From: Astropecten irregularis
Lineage: Eukaryota; Echinodermata; Asteroidea; Paxillosida; Astropectinidae
Length of the DNA stretch: 64,000 nt
Direction: 5' to 3'
NCBI GenBank assembly: GCA_963971285.1
Contig: OZ020265.1
Span: forward strand, 1,996,001 to 2,060,000
Numbering within the stretch: the stretch's first letter is position 1; each line of letters opens with the position of its first letter. Made by a program: the position numbers and the translations under genes. The notes beneath the pieces were generated by a model that did not search any database, had not been told where the DNA came from, and saw only the letters and a list, made by a program, of their open reading frames with translations. Positions 34,231-47,700 of this stretch are shown here, piece by piece.

Positions 34231-34438
34231 GTGGATCGGCTTCTGGAAACACCATGTAAGAATCGTTCGTACTTTCGCACTTCTCGTAAGATCTCAACGT
34301 TTCGACTAGCCTGCTCGAGTCATCATCAGGAGACTAGAGCAGGCAAGTCGAAACATTGAGACCTTACGAAAAGTGCGAACGAAATAGAAGTTAAGTGCGA
34401 ACGATTCTCACATGGTGTTTCCTCAAACCGATCCACAT
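34231..34438. repeat. Foldback element, CCTCATCAGGAG-loop family, copy 3
   Basis: Near-identical to 11267-11497 (AACACCATGTAAGAATCGTT arms, ATCATCAGGAGACT centre). It lies 70 bases beyond the receptor A poly(A) signal. Confidence 0.85.
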
Positions 34439-34507
34439 TGTCACCATGCAAAGTCTCAAGGGTTGTGGATGTTAATAATAATGACGTCTTCAAAGCTCTG
34501 TGAAAGG

Positions 34508-34513
34508 TTTATT
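34508..34513 (-). terminator. Poly(A) signal AATAAA of receptor A
   Basis: AATAAA on the minus strand, 36 bases past the stop codon at 34550-34552. It implies a very short 3' UTR. Confidence 0.65.
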
Positions 34514-34549
34514 TCTGCAGCGCCCTCTCTGCTCCTTTGTTCAGGTTTC

Positions 34550-35702
34550 CTACATGGGCCCGGTGTCGGAAACAATGGACTGCATTGTTGCAGATGGTTT
34601 TGTCTTCATCTCGGTTGAATTGGCTGATTTTTCTTGGCGACGTGCGGTCAGAGCTGTGTAGAATGTATACAGGTATGGATTGAGAGCTGAATTGATGGGC
34701 AGGATGAAGACAACAGTCCAGGCGTACATGTCTGGACCGATGTCTACAATTCCTGTCTGAGACAGAATCCCCATGATGATGACCGGCATCCAGCAGGCGA
34801 AGTCAGTGCCGACTATCAGAGCCATCTTGACGGCCATCTTGATCTCTCGGTCGCGGTGTGATGAGATCTTGACCTTGGTGACAGCTCGTTTGACCTTTAC
34901 AGCAATGGCGATGTAGCAGCAGAGGACTGTCAAGAAGCAGATCAGGTTGACTCCGAGGAACAGGACGATGGAGTAGATCCAAGCTGGCTGCTTCCCCTGA
35001 GCGACTGGAATGGACACTGTCTCCCCTCCCAGCGGGTTCCCGATCTGGCTCTCTTGCACCACGTAGCTCGTCGGTTCGGTGATCAAGGGCAGACCGATGC
35101 AGACATCAGAGAGGCCGTAGACTTTGGAGTCTGACCCCACGAAGATGGTAGGGCCAGCGCTGAGACCAAGAGAGCACACCCAGATGAGACCCACTGACAC
35201 CTTGGCTGATGTCTCCTTAAGCCTAATGCGGCTGAAAGGGAACACGACAGAGAAGAAGCTGTCTAGGCTGATCAGAGTCACAAAGAAGACGGAAGCCTCA
35301 CTGGACAGCACCGAAATGACCCCAGCTACCTTGCAAGTCACGCTGGACCTCCATTCGTTGGCTACTCTTGAATAATCCTCGCCGAAGTGCAAATCAGCGC
35401 CGGCTATGATCAGCATGTACATCCCCATCATGAGGTCCGAAATTGCCAGGTTGGCCACGAAGAACGTGTGGGTCTTCTTTGTGCCTTTCTCCTTGCCCAG
35501 GAGCCGCCAGACGATGGCCACAGTGTTACCGATGAGGGCGCTGAGACCCAGAATCCACATGGAGACTCGGAGGAGGTGGTTGCGCATGAGGCTCCCGCAG
35601 AGGTTCAGAGGCGGCTGCAGCTCCGTGGTTTGACATTTGCTGATGTCGAAGCCTGCGATCGATGACACAAACTCACAGCACAGACGATAATCGTCAACGT
35701 AC
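34550..35702 (-). CDS. Receptor A exon 22, LRR cap and seven-transmembrane domain
   Basis: Begins with the cysteine cap YVDDYRLCCEF and a Cys-containing hinge. Helices follow: TM1 WILGLSALIGNTVAIVW, TM2 FFVANLAISDLMMGMYM, TM3 VISVLSSEASVFFVTLISLD, TM4 VSVGLIWVCSLGLSAG, TM5 IYSIVLFLGVNLICFLTVL, TM6 ALIVGTDFACWMPVIIMGIL and TM7 WTVVFILPINSALNPYLY (NPxxY present). TM3 Cys (SSVTCKV) and ECL2 Cys (SDVCIG) can form the usual disulfide. The TM3 end reads LDSFF instead of DRY. The tail of about 35 residues is rich in Ser, Thr and Lys. Confidence 0.97.
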
Positions 35703-38700
35703 CTAAAAACCAAAACAGAAACTGCTGATCAATATATCTAGCGGTCTTATTTTGAGGTTTTGGTCTTGAGGCATAATAAACGATCTCAAACAATTTTTGG
35801 TCTTGAGGCGCGAATTGCTTCATATTATAGGCAACTTGGAAGCAATTCACACGGCACGTCCCGCGAAAGGAATATAATCCCTAGCCAAAGAACGTTGGTG
35901 TACTTAGAATATTTCCAGTTTTAAATATTCTGCCTGCCCTTCTGACTGAGTCACTGGCTCTAGCTAATGGATTCACACCCCTTTTGGAGTGACCTTTGTT
36001 CGGCAACTCACAGCATTTCCAAGCTGATGAGATCATCCAATGCATTGTCCTTGACGAGAACCGGTGAATCGGTTGAACTTGAAGCGCTACCTCTGATCAG
36101 AATCCTGAAGAAGAAACAACAACAGAACGATCCGCGAGGTTAAACGGAAAACACCACTTTGGTTTTGTGCTGTACATTATTAACCTCCATGCCCTATTAG
36201 GCCAGATCACGATCCAGGCGTTTACAACAATTTCAGCAAACTTGAGGGGAGTAGAGCCACAGGTTTGAGAAAGCATTGTACAACCAATGATAAGTCAATG
36301 TTGATGTAGTGTTTTCCAAGAAATGAGTCACGGATGTCGGCAAGGTTAACAGCGCCCTCTATGTCCTTTCTGTTGACGTTGAGGGCGCACTCTGACAGTT
36401 CCAATAGAACTCAGGTGAAGCAGTGTAAGAAACGTTTCTGTATTGTTCTTTTCCCGATGAAACGGAAGAGTTCACCAACTATCTTTCTCGTGTTATATCA
36501 ATTTGTGTAATCGGTCAGTTTGATATTATACGCACGTACTGCTAGCGATTTGTTGTTTCTGTTTGTGATACCTAATTATGGTTCAATGTATGAATGAACT
36601 TACAAGATCCGTAGTTTCCTCAGTCCTTTGAATGCGGCATTTTGTAATGTTTGAAGGGGATTATTTCGAGCAATCCTGGAAAACAAGGACAAAGATTTTA
36701 ACATTATACAAAATGCACAAAGCTGCATAATACTCAGTGAGGCACCGTTCGCATGCCCTCTTTCTGTGACCAGTCATTGACCTCTATTTAAAATTTGCTT
36801 CCTTAAATATAATCCTGGTTTAGCGACAAAAACAGTTATCACAGTCTTCAAGGCAACTTTATTTTTCTATATTTGACCCCCTCAAATGGCTACCGTGCAA
36901 TTAGCTGGTACCCCATCTTTATATTGAATATAATTAAAGAGCACTTACATGATGTCTAAATTCTTTACCCCTTTGAAGGAGACACCGTCAATACTTCTGA
37001 TGTTGTTGTCTGATATATCCCTGAGAAACAAAACCCACAGAACAAAAGCATTAATTGTTTCAGAAACAATACCAACCTAACAAAAGCATTCATTGTTTCA
37101 GTCACAATACCCACGTAACAAAGCATTTAATTTCTTTCAGAAACAATACCCACAAAACAAAACATTTGGCGGACGAAAACGTGTTTATGTTGGATTTTGT
37201 TGTCAGCATACAATATTCATTGAAATGTGAATGTCACAGGAAATTGGCCGGGAGTGATTCGAACCTGCGACCTCTGGAACACCGTGCTGGTTTATTACTA
37301 AATCCAAGTAATTATTGTTAAACCAACTTCAAACTGTATTTTGACTACCGGAGAGAGTAAGGCCTCTGTATTGTCTGTCGAAGGGAACTTACAAGAAAGT
37401 CAGATTGTCCAGACCGTCAAATATCTCTGGTCTGATCCTGTCCATGCTGTTGTTGTTCAGCCACCTGATGGTAGAACACAATATATCAAATGAAAAACAA
37501 CAACGATCAACTTTGAGAAATAATACGGGCGTTTCACATTAGTGCGCCACCTTGAGTTTGCAACGCGTTGGCCAATTTGTCGACAAACTGCGCATCATTC
37601 CACATGCGCAGTTTGTCGACAAAAATAATTCCGCGCTTTGTGATTGGCCAACGCATTGCAAACTCATGGTGGCGCACTATTGTGAAACGCCCGTATTGAA
37701 TCATGTCGCCATTATGCTTCTGTCAGAGTGAATGTTTACTTACAAAGCGTGTAGAGATAACAACTCTTTGAAAAGTCCCTCGCCAAGCGCACTTGCGTTT
37801 CCGCCAGAAAGCGTGCTGCAAAAACATACAACCGAAATCAAAGAATCACGTAAAAGAATACATTTTTGACCTGACTGAATTCAAGTCTAGAATGACCTCT
37901 GACCTAATCAGTGTATGCTTACAGGTGCCGTGTCCGCTTCGCCAGGTCAGCAACGGTAGTCTTGGTCCAGCCGTCGTCACAGACTACACGAACGTTCCCT
38001 TGATCAGCCGTGCATTCACAACCACTTGGACATCGCTGCTCTGAAAATGAATTTGAATAATGGAAAGAACATGATAACCTGCAACCTCGCAATGCCTCAA
38101 TTTTATGCCACATTTTCACCACATGAGGGCGCTTTATTGCAGCTAGGTAGAACATTAACTTAAACATAAAATGTGACAATATTATGCCAGGTTTTGTGCA
38201 AATGAACTCCATGTCCAAGATATGTGTAATTTTGTTTTTGACTTGTGTGCAAAGTGCGTCTGATGCAGTCTCTGGCGTTTGAAAACTCTCGCTGAGGGCG
38301 CCCTACTAGAATGACATCATGTGCATAAATTAAGTCTGCTGTGGAAACATGATTGTAGCGCCACGTTGGCGTTGTTGGCGCGTTTCAATGCATTTGCAAC
38401 GACCGAACACCTAGACCTAGCCTCATTGCACTTTTAGGTATACGGTGTGTAGCTGTGCGTAACCCATTGTAGACCCAAACAGTATCGCCCTATACAACGT
38501 AGCGCATGGTAGGTTCAATGCAACCTGTATACCTAAAAGTGCAACATTTGGTTTTGTACCTTTTGACAAACAATGGTGTGTGCATTGAACAGTGTTGAGT
38601 CCTTGGCATCAAGTAGGGCATCAAAATGCAGCTTAAGATGTGCTCTAAACACTCATACTACTCATATCACCCCAAACCGATTAGATTTAAAGGGGTCGGG

Positions 38701-41700
38701 CGTCAACATTAATGGAAGTTACTTTTTGTGCACCCTTTATATGAAGTGCGTACCGCATTCCAAGTCGGTCTCATCGTCCCCATTTGGGCAATCAACATTC
38801 CCGTCGCAGACCAATGGCCATCGGATACACTTCAGTGAGCTGTCACAGTGGTAGAAATCTGGACAAGTTACATCCTCTGTATGTTGGAAGAGTATAATGA
38901 GTAGAAGAGTATAATATTCATGTCACGGTAATGCGAAATTATTAACTAATGGATGCCACTTATGCCTTTTTCTCCCAAATTAAGCCTCGTAACCTAACGT
39001 TGTCAGCACTTTTATCATTACTATAGCCTTAAGTTTCCACCCCAAAACGAAATGAGGCTAGCTTCTCGCTTTGGGAATCGTTTCGCTACTGCCAATTTGT
39101 GTCGTTAATGAAATGAAGGGCATGAGATACATGGCGAAGCGAGCCTTTCTTCGGCTCAATGTGGCCCAATCCCTTTATTTCGTTTGCCTCAAGCCTCAAG
39201 CGCCACTACGTAAAGGCCTAATTAGACCTATGTATTTAGAGAGGACTTGGTGGCATTGCTGTACCAAAATCGCCAAGAGCTCAAAGGATAGGTCCAGAAC
39301 GGCTGCAGTCCTGATTGTCACTCAACAAAAATAATGGTTACACCTTACCGTAGACTTTCTCTGGGACACGCAGCCTATGGGATTTGTGTACTCAAAATTC
39401 AAGCACAACCTTCCACACTGCATTTCTTCACTTGACACTTCCGGGCATAATATGGCCTGTGGCATTTCGCTAACAAAATAAAAGCACAAACTCTTCCACA
39501 ACGGATTTCTTTGCACAGCGTTCAATGTACACTTCTGGCATATCTGCGAGAGTGTCGATCGGGCACTCTCCCTCAAGTATATGCCTAACCATTCATCATA
39601 GAGGAAGTTGATCAAAGCTGTCTTTTGAACTGAATAAATGTTCTTATTAGAATTACAGATCAGAACTCACTGCAATCAAGTTCGTCTGAGCCACCCGTCT
39701 GACAATCTTGAAAACCATCGCATCGCGCGTCACTTGACACACATGAGCCATCGCCACAGTCGAAGAGGTCAGAGTTTGGACAAGATGTAGACTCTTATAT
39801 CGAGGATAAGGAAGGGGAAGTCATCAGCGAATAAAATATTGATTAATGTCCAACACATACAGTTTCAATGGATACAACAAACTGATGTAATAAACTGCTG
39901 CCATCTGTTCATCAACAAACAAAATGACCTGAACTGCATCAAATACATGGAATTCACAAGGCCCGACGTTTACTCCTAGCAGGATCTTTCCCAAAGCTTA
40001 CCAAGAGTAAGAGGCATGACGTTTCGATCGTAGCAGGATCTTCTCGAAGGCTTCTCAGAGTTAGGAGGGCCTGACATTTAGATCCTAGCAGGATCTTTCT
40101 CAAAGGCTTATCAGAGTTAGGAGGGCCTGATATATTGATCCTAGCAGGATCTTTCTCAGTGGCTGCATAGAGTTAGGAGGGCTTGACGTTTAGATCCTAG
40201 CAGGATCTTTCTCAAAGACTGCATGGAAGATCTTACTAGGGTCGAAACATCATCAAACCGTTCTCATTTCATTCATGCTGGTGTTGGGCATGTTGACGTT
40301 TGAGTTGGACATGCAAAGCCTGAACTGTTAACTTGAGGATCCTAGACGTTTGGTAATATGTTGACTTTCTCACCTGATGCAGTAAAATTCCTGAAAAGAC
40401 GAATGTGGAAGCCCTCCTTAGCCACCGTGGAATCCGTCCTGAAGTGTACCGCTACCTCGCTTGAATTAAAGGCGATGGTTCTTACTTTCGTGGTGCCGTC
40501 CATCCTGAACACCATCCCAGCCCCTCCGTGGCGAGTGTCACCAGTGAACCAGAGCTCATCCCGAGAGGTCTCGGTGTCAAACTCCAATATCGAAATCGTG
40601 ATGCTGTCTTGGGTAAGCACTTTCCATTCGCAGTCTAGTTCGGGAAGATAGTTTCCAGGATATCCGGGAGAGTACAGGTCTCGATATGAATCATACCAGA
40701 TGTAATACACACGAGCGCCACAGTCGCCTGAAGGGGAGCAAGAAAAGAAGAAAGCTTTATAAGCTTGTAAAGCAAACAAACAAACAAGCAAGCAAGCACG
40801 CAAGCAGGCGAGCCAGCAGGCGAGCAAGCAGGGGAACAAGCAAGCAAGAGAGTTAGACAGCCAGACCGCTCGACAGACCGACATTCCGACCGACAGAAAG
40901 ACTAAAAAAAACAAAAAAAAACACCAAAACAAACAAACAGGGCTTCGTTTTCCTTCTGAGCTTCACGGAGAGGCCCACGTCAGAAAAAATGCAGTGTCAT
41001 CGAAACGCGGCCTTCGCTCTAACCTTGTGAGCAGAATTGACGTCCATTCCGCGAGCTGTCGTTTCTTACACATACCAGGTCCTCCATATCACAAGAAATT
41101 TCGTTCTCGTCGCAGGAAACTATTGGGTAAATGTACACACATCAATGTTAAAAAAAATATTTTTTGGTTAGTTAGGCAAAGAGGCATTTTCACTTATTTG
41201 AGAGTTGAACCAAGAACCTTAGGGTTTATAACGTACCCGTACTCTTGTATATGATCTACCCAAGTGCAGGAACCATTTGCAGCATAAACGGGGTCTAAAA
41301 TTCAATATGGCCGAATGCGTCAGTGCACGACTGAAACTATGGCCTTTCCCAAACTCGCCATTGGCTTTCTCTGGCTTCGCCTTAGGCTCTAACTTATTTG
41401 TTCAACGAAGTGATGGTATCAATATGGAAGCTTTTGGCCCCGGCTTTGAAGTAGATACTCTCAGCCGAAGCACGGCCATTTTTCTTTCCCAAACCTGACG
41501 CTGTCGTATTTCACCCAGTATGTTTCTTCTGTTTTCATCCTTTTCTGCACTCACCTGTGTCTGATAGTCTCTGTTCAACAAGGAGCTCAAAGCCACGATA
41601 AGTAACAGTGTAGTCAGACGTGAATTTCAGGAACATTTTGTTGCTTTTGGAGGCAACCCAGAGGGGAAACAAATCTCTGGAGAAATGATTGTCATAACGA

Positions 41701-44700
41701 AATAATGTTTGTTTTTAATTAAGATAAAACACAAACAATTAATGTTTAATACGCAGTGAAAAAGATACATATGTGACATAAGCTGTTTACGATTTAACTA
41801 CTTTTATAATACAAAAAAGATGACTTATGATTTCAAGTTATTGAAAGGTGAAACAAATTAATTGACTTGAGTTTGATTCGAACCTTTCAGTTACATAATG
41901 ATTATATAATTATTTGTCTTAATAATTAAAATAACATTTTTGTCCACAATGAAGAACAGAGTATAGCTTTGAAACGACTTTACCCGGTCAATACGAGAAA
42001 TGCTTTGCTGAAGTCATCTCCATTGCCACAATACAGATAGTCGTAGAAATGCTCCGTATCGAAGTCCACGAAGGTGACAACGACTCTGTATCCCACCTCT
42101 GCCACCATTATCCATAAGCACTGCACATTATTCGGATAAACATGGCTAGGCCATCCAGGCGATGCTATCACCGATGATGCATTTTTGGTAATGTCGATAA
42201 ATGTATCACTGCAAGGTCCTGGAAAAGTTCAAATAAGATGAACAAATACCACAATTTTGAACAACCCTGTTTTGGTGGAGCAGTCAAACTTCAAAGTAAG
42301 GCATCGGAGTTCGATTAATAACACTTGGTTTACAATAATTAATCTTTAAAGTCGCTAAAAGTGATGCAGATTTTGTCTCTGTTGCTGAAGGTAGTACTTT
42401 ACTAGCCTCGCAACATTGTGGAGTATGCCCCATAAAACATGCTGCCAGAGGTTTATTAATTGTTTCGCATGCCCCCCAGAGCCAAGTCACAGAGGCGGTT
42501 AATTGACATCTTTCATTTATGTGTAGCATAATCCACGTTAATTTTATGTCTGAAGAATTTTGAGAACACAGGATTTTGCCTGCCCCTCCTTACCCAGTCG
42601 TTTACACACGTTTTATCGCACCTTACAATCTGACGTATGGTCAAGCTTGATTAGACATGAGCTTTGTGGTGGCTGCAGTGCTTGGTGTGATAAGGACGAA
42701 ACTGAAGATTCAAATTTAGCACTTTGTGCTGACAGGCTCATTCATTACAACCTTTTATAAACAAGAAATGAAAAAAAATACTCATATTATTTCAGTAAGA
42801 TAAGCCAACATATTTTTGCCTCTTGGCCTCATTCTTGTGGAAAACTTACCGCAATACGCTTCGTCTGTAAGATCCTCGCAGTCTGCGATACCGTCACATA
42901 TCTGATCGGTTGACACGCACTGTCCTGACATGCAGGCCAACTCTGATGAGGAACAGTTACCTGAAACCATGATTGATAACCGGATGCAACTCACCATGAA
43001 TAATAGGTATATGGTTGGAGGAAAGTTCTAAAATGGTTTGATATTTTCTGTGAAAGGTAAAATTATTTTGATCCTAGCAGGATCTTTATTGAAGGCTAAA
43101 TGAGAAGAGGACACAAATATGCAAGTAAAGATACCATCCTGTAATACCATCCGATTTATATTGCTGTTGGTCTTGGTTGATGAATAAATTTTAATTCTAA
43201 GCATAGAATTTCAATTGCAATTTGGGAGAAGAACACTTACCACAACCAACCTCGTCCCAAAGTCCTTGGCAGTCCCTGTGTCCATTACACACGTCTGTTG
43301 TTGGAACACATGCAAGTCCCGATGGACACTTGTAGGCATCTTGTTCACATTCTTGTTATCCAGCCGGGAGGTTGAATTTTTTGAGAAATATTAGAAAGAT
43401 GCACACCAGATATTTTTTTCGTATACTCAGACTGAATCTTTTATAATGTATTTGTGGTTAATCAGGCAATTTCAAATGCCTGAAAATGGGACTCGCTGCA
43501 TGATTTTTCTCCATAACTTTGAAAAAAATTGACGTGTGGTAATTTGGTAAAGTGCACCTCCAAGAGTTTACATGTTGGCCTATCACATTGTGCGGAATCG
43601 GTCTACAGTTTCGAGCGCTTTGGGTCGACATATTCCGCGCATTTTGATTGCCCACTGTGCTGTAAACTCTTGGTGGCGCAATATTGGTAATTGGTTAAGC
43701 AGCTTGGGATGCATATGATACTTTAGGCCAAGTGGTACGACCGAGTATTCTACTTACTGATATCCGTGTACTGCCTTAGGTCAATTTGAACAGAATTTTC
43801 GGTCCATGGACCGCAGATCATTTCAATCCTCATATGAGCTGCCTCGCTGAATATTGGTTCATGGTAGACGAGAATTTCCTCATTGATGATCGTGTAAGCG
43901 GTTCCTGATCCCGTGTGGAATGTCAGCTGACAGTTAACGGGAAAGCGCAAGATGCTGGCCTGGATTCGCGCCCCAGACTCGGCCAGGATTTCCCAGAGAC
44001 ACGCCACTTGTAGGTTTTTCTGCTCAAGGTGGTAAGTCTCGTTGGTTGGTAGATAAAGTACCTCTTCCCCACAATTGCCTGAAAAGGAAAATAAGGCTGG
44101 GCAATTGTCTTTCAATCGACATTTACTCAGCCATTGCAAACTATGACCTCGAACTTTGAGGTTGGCACCGTGGGTCTATCGTCGCGTATCACCTTTTACT
44201 TTCCCGGTTCGAATCCAATCCAGGGCATTCTGTGGACTAGATTCTCAGACACTTTATCGAAGCCAATTTGAAATCACTCTCCCCTCCTAGAATTAGGTTT
44301 GGCAGTTAATAAGTATGTTCCCTTAAGGTCATCCTTGATTCACGAACAGAATCATAAGAATCTCCGAGTTCCGAGGTGAGCGTTTAATACGATTATGTGC
44401 AACATTCTTTAAAGAATTCACCAAACTCATAGTAACTTAATACCGATCATAAGATTTATACTTCCTACGTAGCATATGATGGGTTATCCTTCGTAACTCG
44501 AGTTACGATAATTGTAGGGATCCATGAAACTGACCCCTGGAAAGTTACCCATCGCCCATTTCTACGCAATTATTCTCCCACCCATCTTTAAACACCAATC
44601 TGAACCAGCAGTCTCTCTAGCTCTCTTGAAAGTGTTAAGCTCCAGGGTTTGTTCCCACAGACTTCTTTCCAAATTATTGATTGATCAAAAACAGATGAAA

Positions 44701-47700
44701 TTTATTTAATAAATACATTAATGTTTCCAAGGTGCACCATGGTTGTGCTATTTTAATTACTAAGGTTCACGGCACGCTATGGACTCATGTAGGACCAAAG
44801 GTCATTTTGATGTAAACCCCGACGTTTCGGACACTTTTCTCTGCTCGTCTTCAATGATTCTTTGTCTTGCAACTTACCGCACATCCGCTCATCAGATAGA
44901 TCTGCGCAGTCTGCTTGTCCATTGCATATCTGATAAAGAGCCACACAGGTATTTGATGAGGCGCATGTCACCTCAAGCTCTCCACACGAACCTATGACAT
45001 AAAAAAGCCAGTTATAGTTATAAAGAAGTATAGCTTACTGTTTAGGTTCTATACTGGTCCAACCGTCAGTGTGCTTGTGTGCATGTTTTGTTCTTGTCTT
45101 GTTTTTGTTCTGTGTTTGTCCTTCATAGGCATCTCGCCACATGCCTCGGCTCCTAGAAGATGCCTCCGTACCAACATTATTTATCACACCCCATAGATGC
45201 CTTGTCAATTCAATTTACCTATTATATATGTAGCTGTTGATGTTGTTTTTACTCTCTAAGTTTGGTATGGAAATAAATGTGGATTGATTGAATGAAAATA
45301 GTTTCCATTGCGTAACATACATATTACATACCGCATCCCAACTCGTCTCCACTCATAGGGCATTCTCTGTGCCCGTCACACATGTGGGATGTGTTCTCAA
45401 GACAATTCAAGCCAGTCGGACAGACGAACTGATCCTCGTCACACTCTGAAACAAACACCAGAAGATGACAAAATGATTAGGCTTCATTAGTAGTAAATCA
45501 TGAGTATAATACTTAATGGCATGGTAACTCACTGCTTGACGCAGCCAATACAACATCGGCCTCAGACGCTCAAGCTAAATATTGAGACACACAATCAAAC
45601 AACAAGCAAACTAACAACAGACAACAGACAACAGACAACAGACAACAGACAACAGACAACAGACAACAGACAACAGACAACAGACAACAGACAACAGACA
45701 ACAGACAACAGACAACAGACAACAGACAACAGACAACAGACAACAGACAACAGACAACAGACAACAGACAACAGACAACAGACAACAGACAACAGACAAC
45801 AGACAACAGACAACAGACAACAGACAACAGACAACAAGCAACAAGCAACAGACAACAGACAACAGACAACAGACAACAGACAACAGACAACATACTACAG
45901 ACAACAGACAACAGACAACAGACAACAAGCAACAGACAACAGACAACAGACAACAGACAACAGACAACAAACAACAGACAACAGACTACAGACAACCGCT
46001 GCATATATATAAATAAAGCAGACAGACGAAGCAAACAAACACAATCCCATCAAACGACCATCATCTTGTTTCTTCAGATGGGTAATTACTGGAGGAAAGT
46101 CTAGTCAAACTGTCAAATTAATAAAAAACAAACGACACTGCAAATCACGTGATACAATGTACAGATAAAGCAATCAAGATTTGCCAGCCTTCCAACATAT
46201 TTCTTTACAAGTCGGTAAATGGAGCACGGTGACACGGTTATGGCTCAGACTTGGCTCCTTCGTGTAGGGCCCAGACACACAGCACGAGAGCCTACGTAAA
46301 CGACTTGTTCACAAGTCTAGTCTCTGGAGGCACTGCTTTCTGTTTAAATATTGCAATTCGTATAGTAATGACAGTTCTTCAGATCACTCATTTTCCCTAT
46401 ATAAATGTCTTACCAGTTACGTTGTATGTTGTAAAGACGAGTCTGAGCTTCATCAAGTATCCGTATGGGCTGTTATGCCTCAGTGTTATCCACATCCCGG
46501 AGTCATCCACTGACAGCACGTCTGTGGGTGTAATGCTATCCAGCGTGGCATAGATTACCTTAACCGGAACACTCGTACCCGGATCCAATCCGTTCCCAAA
46601 GCTCATTACCATTGCCTCACCGATAAAATCCACCACCTGTACCCGGATCCTGGTTCCGGGTGGCTCCATCACTTTCCAGATGCACTCCAGTCGTCCTATT
46701 TTCTCTGTGTAGTTGGTGATGATGACGTCATCTCGGGCGGTACCATTTGAGAGCGAGGGTGACTCTCCAGGGTAGATGGCAAAATGTCCTATGTAGTCGT
46801 AGGGTGGCGTGTCCATGAATGTAAACAAGGCACTTATAGTCAAAGCTTCATCTGGTCTCAGTGATATCTCTGACACTCCGCACCGATCTGCGAAATAAAG
46901 CACAGGTAATGATAAGTTATGCATGGATACAGACATCAAATCCCTGGAGCCTCCACTTTTGCTGATCAATGTTGGGTTGGCGTAGAGATCTCTGACTCCA
47001 TCCCCATGGTCCACGGCTCGAGTCTCTCCGAGGTCATCGTCGCCAAGTCTCTAACTGCCTTCTTGAACTACTTTCCCCAGACTCAATATCCGAGGTAAGG
47101 ACTCTTAGCTCTTACTCACCACAAGGGCCCGCTTCATCCACGTGGTTGGAGCAGTGCGCCTTACCGTCGCAAAATGCCTCCTGCGGAATGCACTTGGAGT
47201 CATAGGGGCATCTTATCTGCTCTGTCCCGCACTGAACTAAAAGAAAGATGGGAAAATAGTAAAATAATTTAAAAGAAAGTGACTTACTAAAATAAAAACA
47301 GTCTGTATTAATTTTTTACAATGCATGGTATCTTGACCCACTGCACTACATGTTCCACACAGAATCTAAATTCCTAACGATCAGTGACTTGGTACTGAGG
47401 GGCATGCAAAATAAATACCTTCGTCAGTATCGGCTTTGTATAAAACAAGTAGAACACTGGGATTCATCCAATGAATTCATTTGATTTGACAGGCAAGAGC
47501 CTGGTCATCTTTTGGAAGTTTTGCAGAATTCTGTGGGTCCTGAGACGAGAATCCTCGGCCAGAAGAAAAAATAATCAGTGTCTTCTACAGTTGATGCCAT
47601 AAGACAGATTTTTAGTTGCTTGTTTAGGAGTCATTTAATTTTGATTTCTTGGTTGATTCGAAATTATATTCATTTTTGTTTGAAACGGATATGAAATCGA

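Larger units (their letters stand above)
31661..34507. other. Region between VPS26 5' end and receptor A 3' end
   Basis: 31661-32100 should contain the VPS26 promoter and 5' UTR start; no TATA box is obvious. The remainder holds MITEs, tRNA-headed repeats and a segment (32860-33310) homologous to DNA downstream of receptor B. Confidence 0.6.

Noticed and set aside
35124-35665. Plus-strand frames opposite the receptor A 7TM exon, and their copies at 60934-61475
   Set aside because: Antisense shadows of a strongly supported coding exon; conserved only because the exon is.
45500-46034. Long open frames on both strands
   Set aside because: They arise from the stop-free (CAGACAA)n heptamer in every frame.
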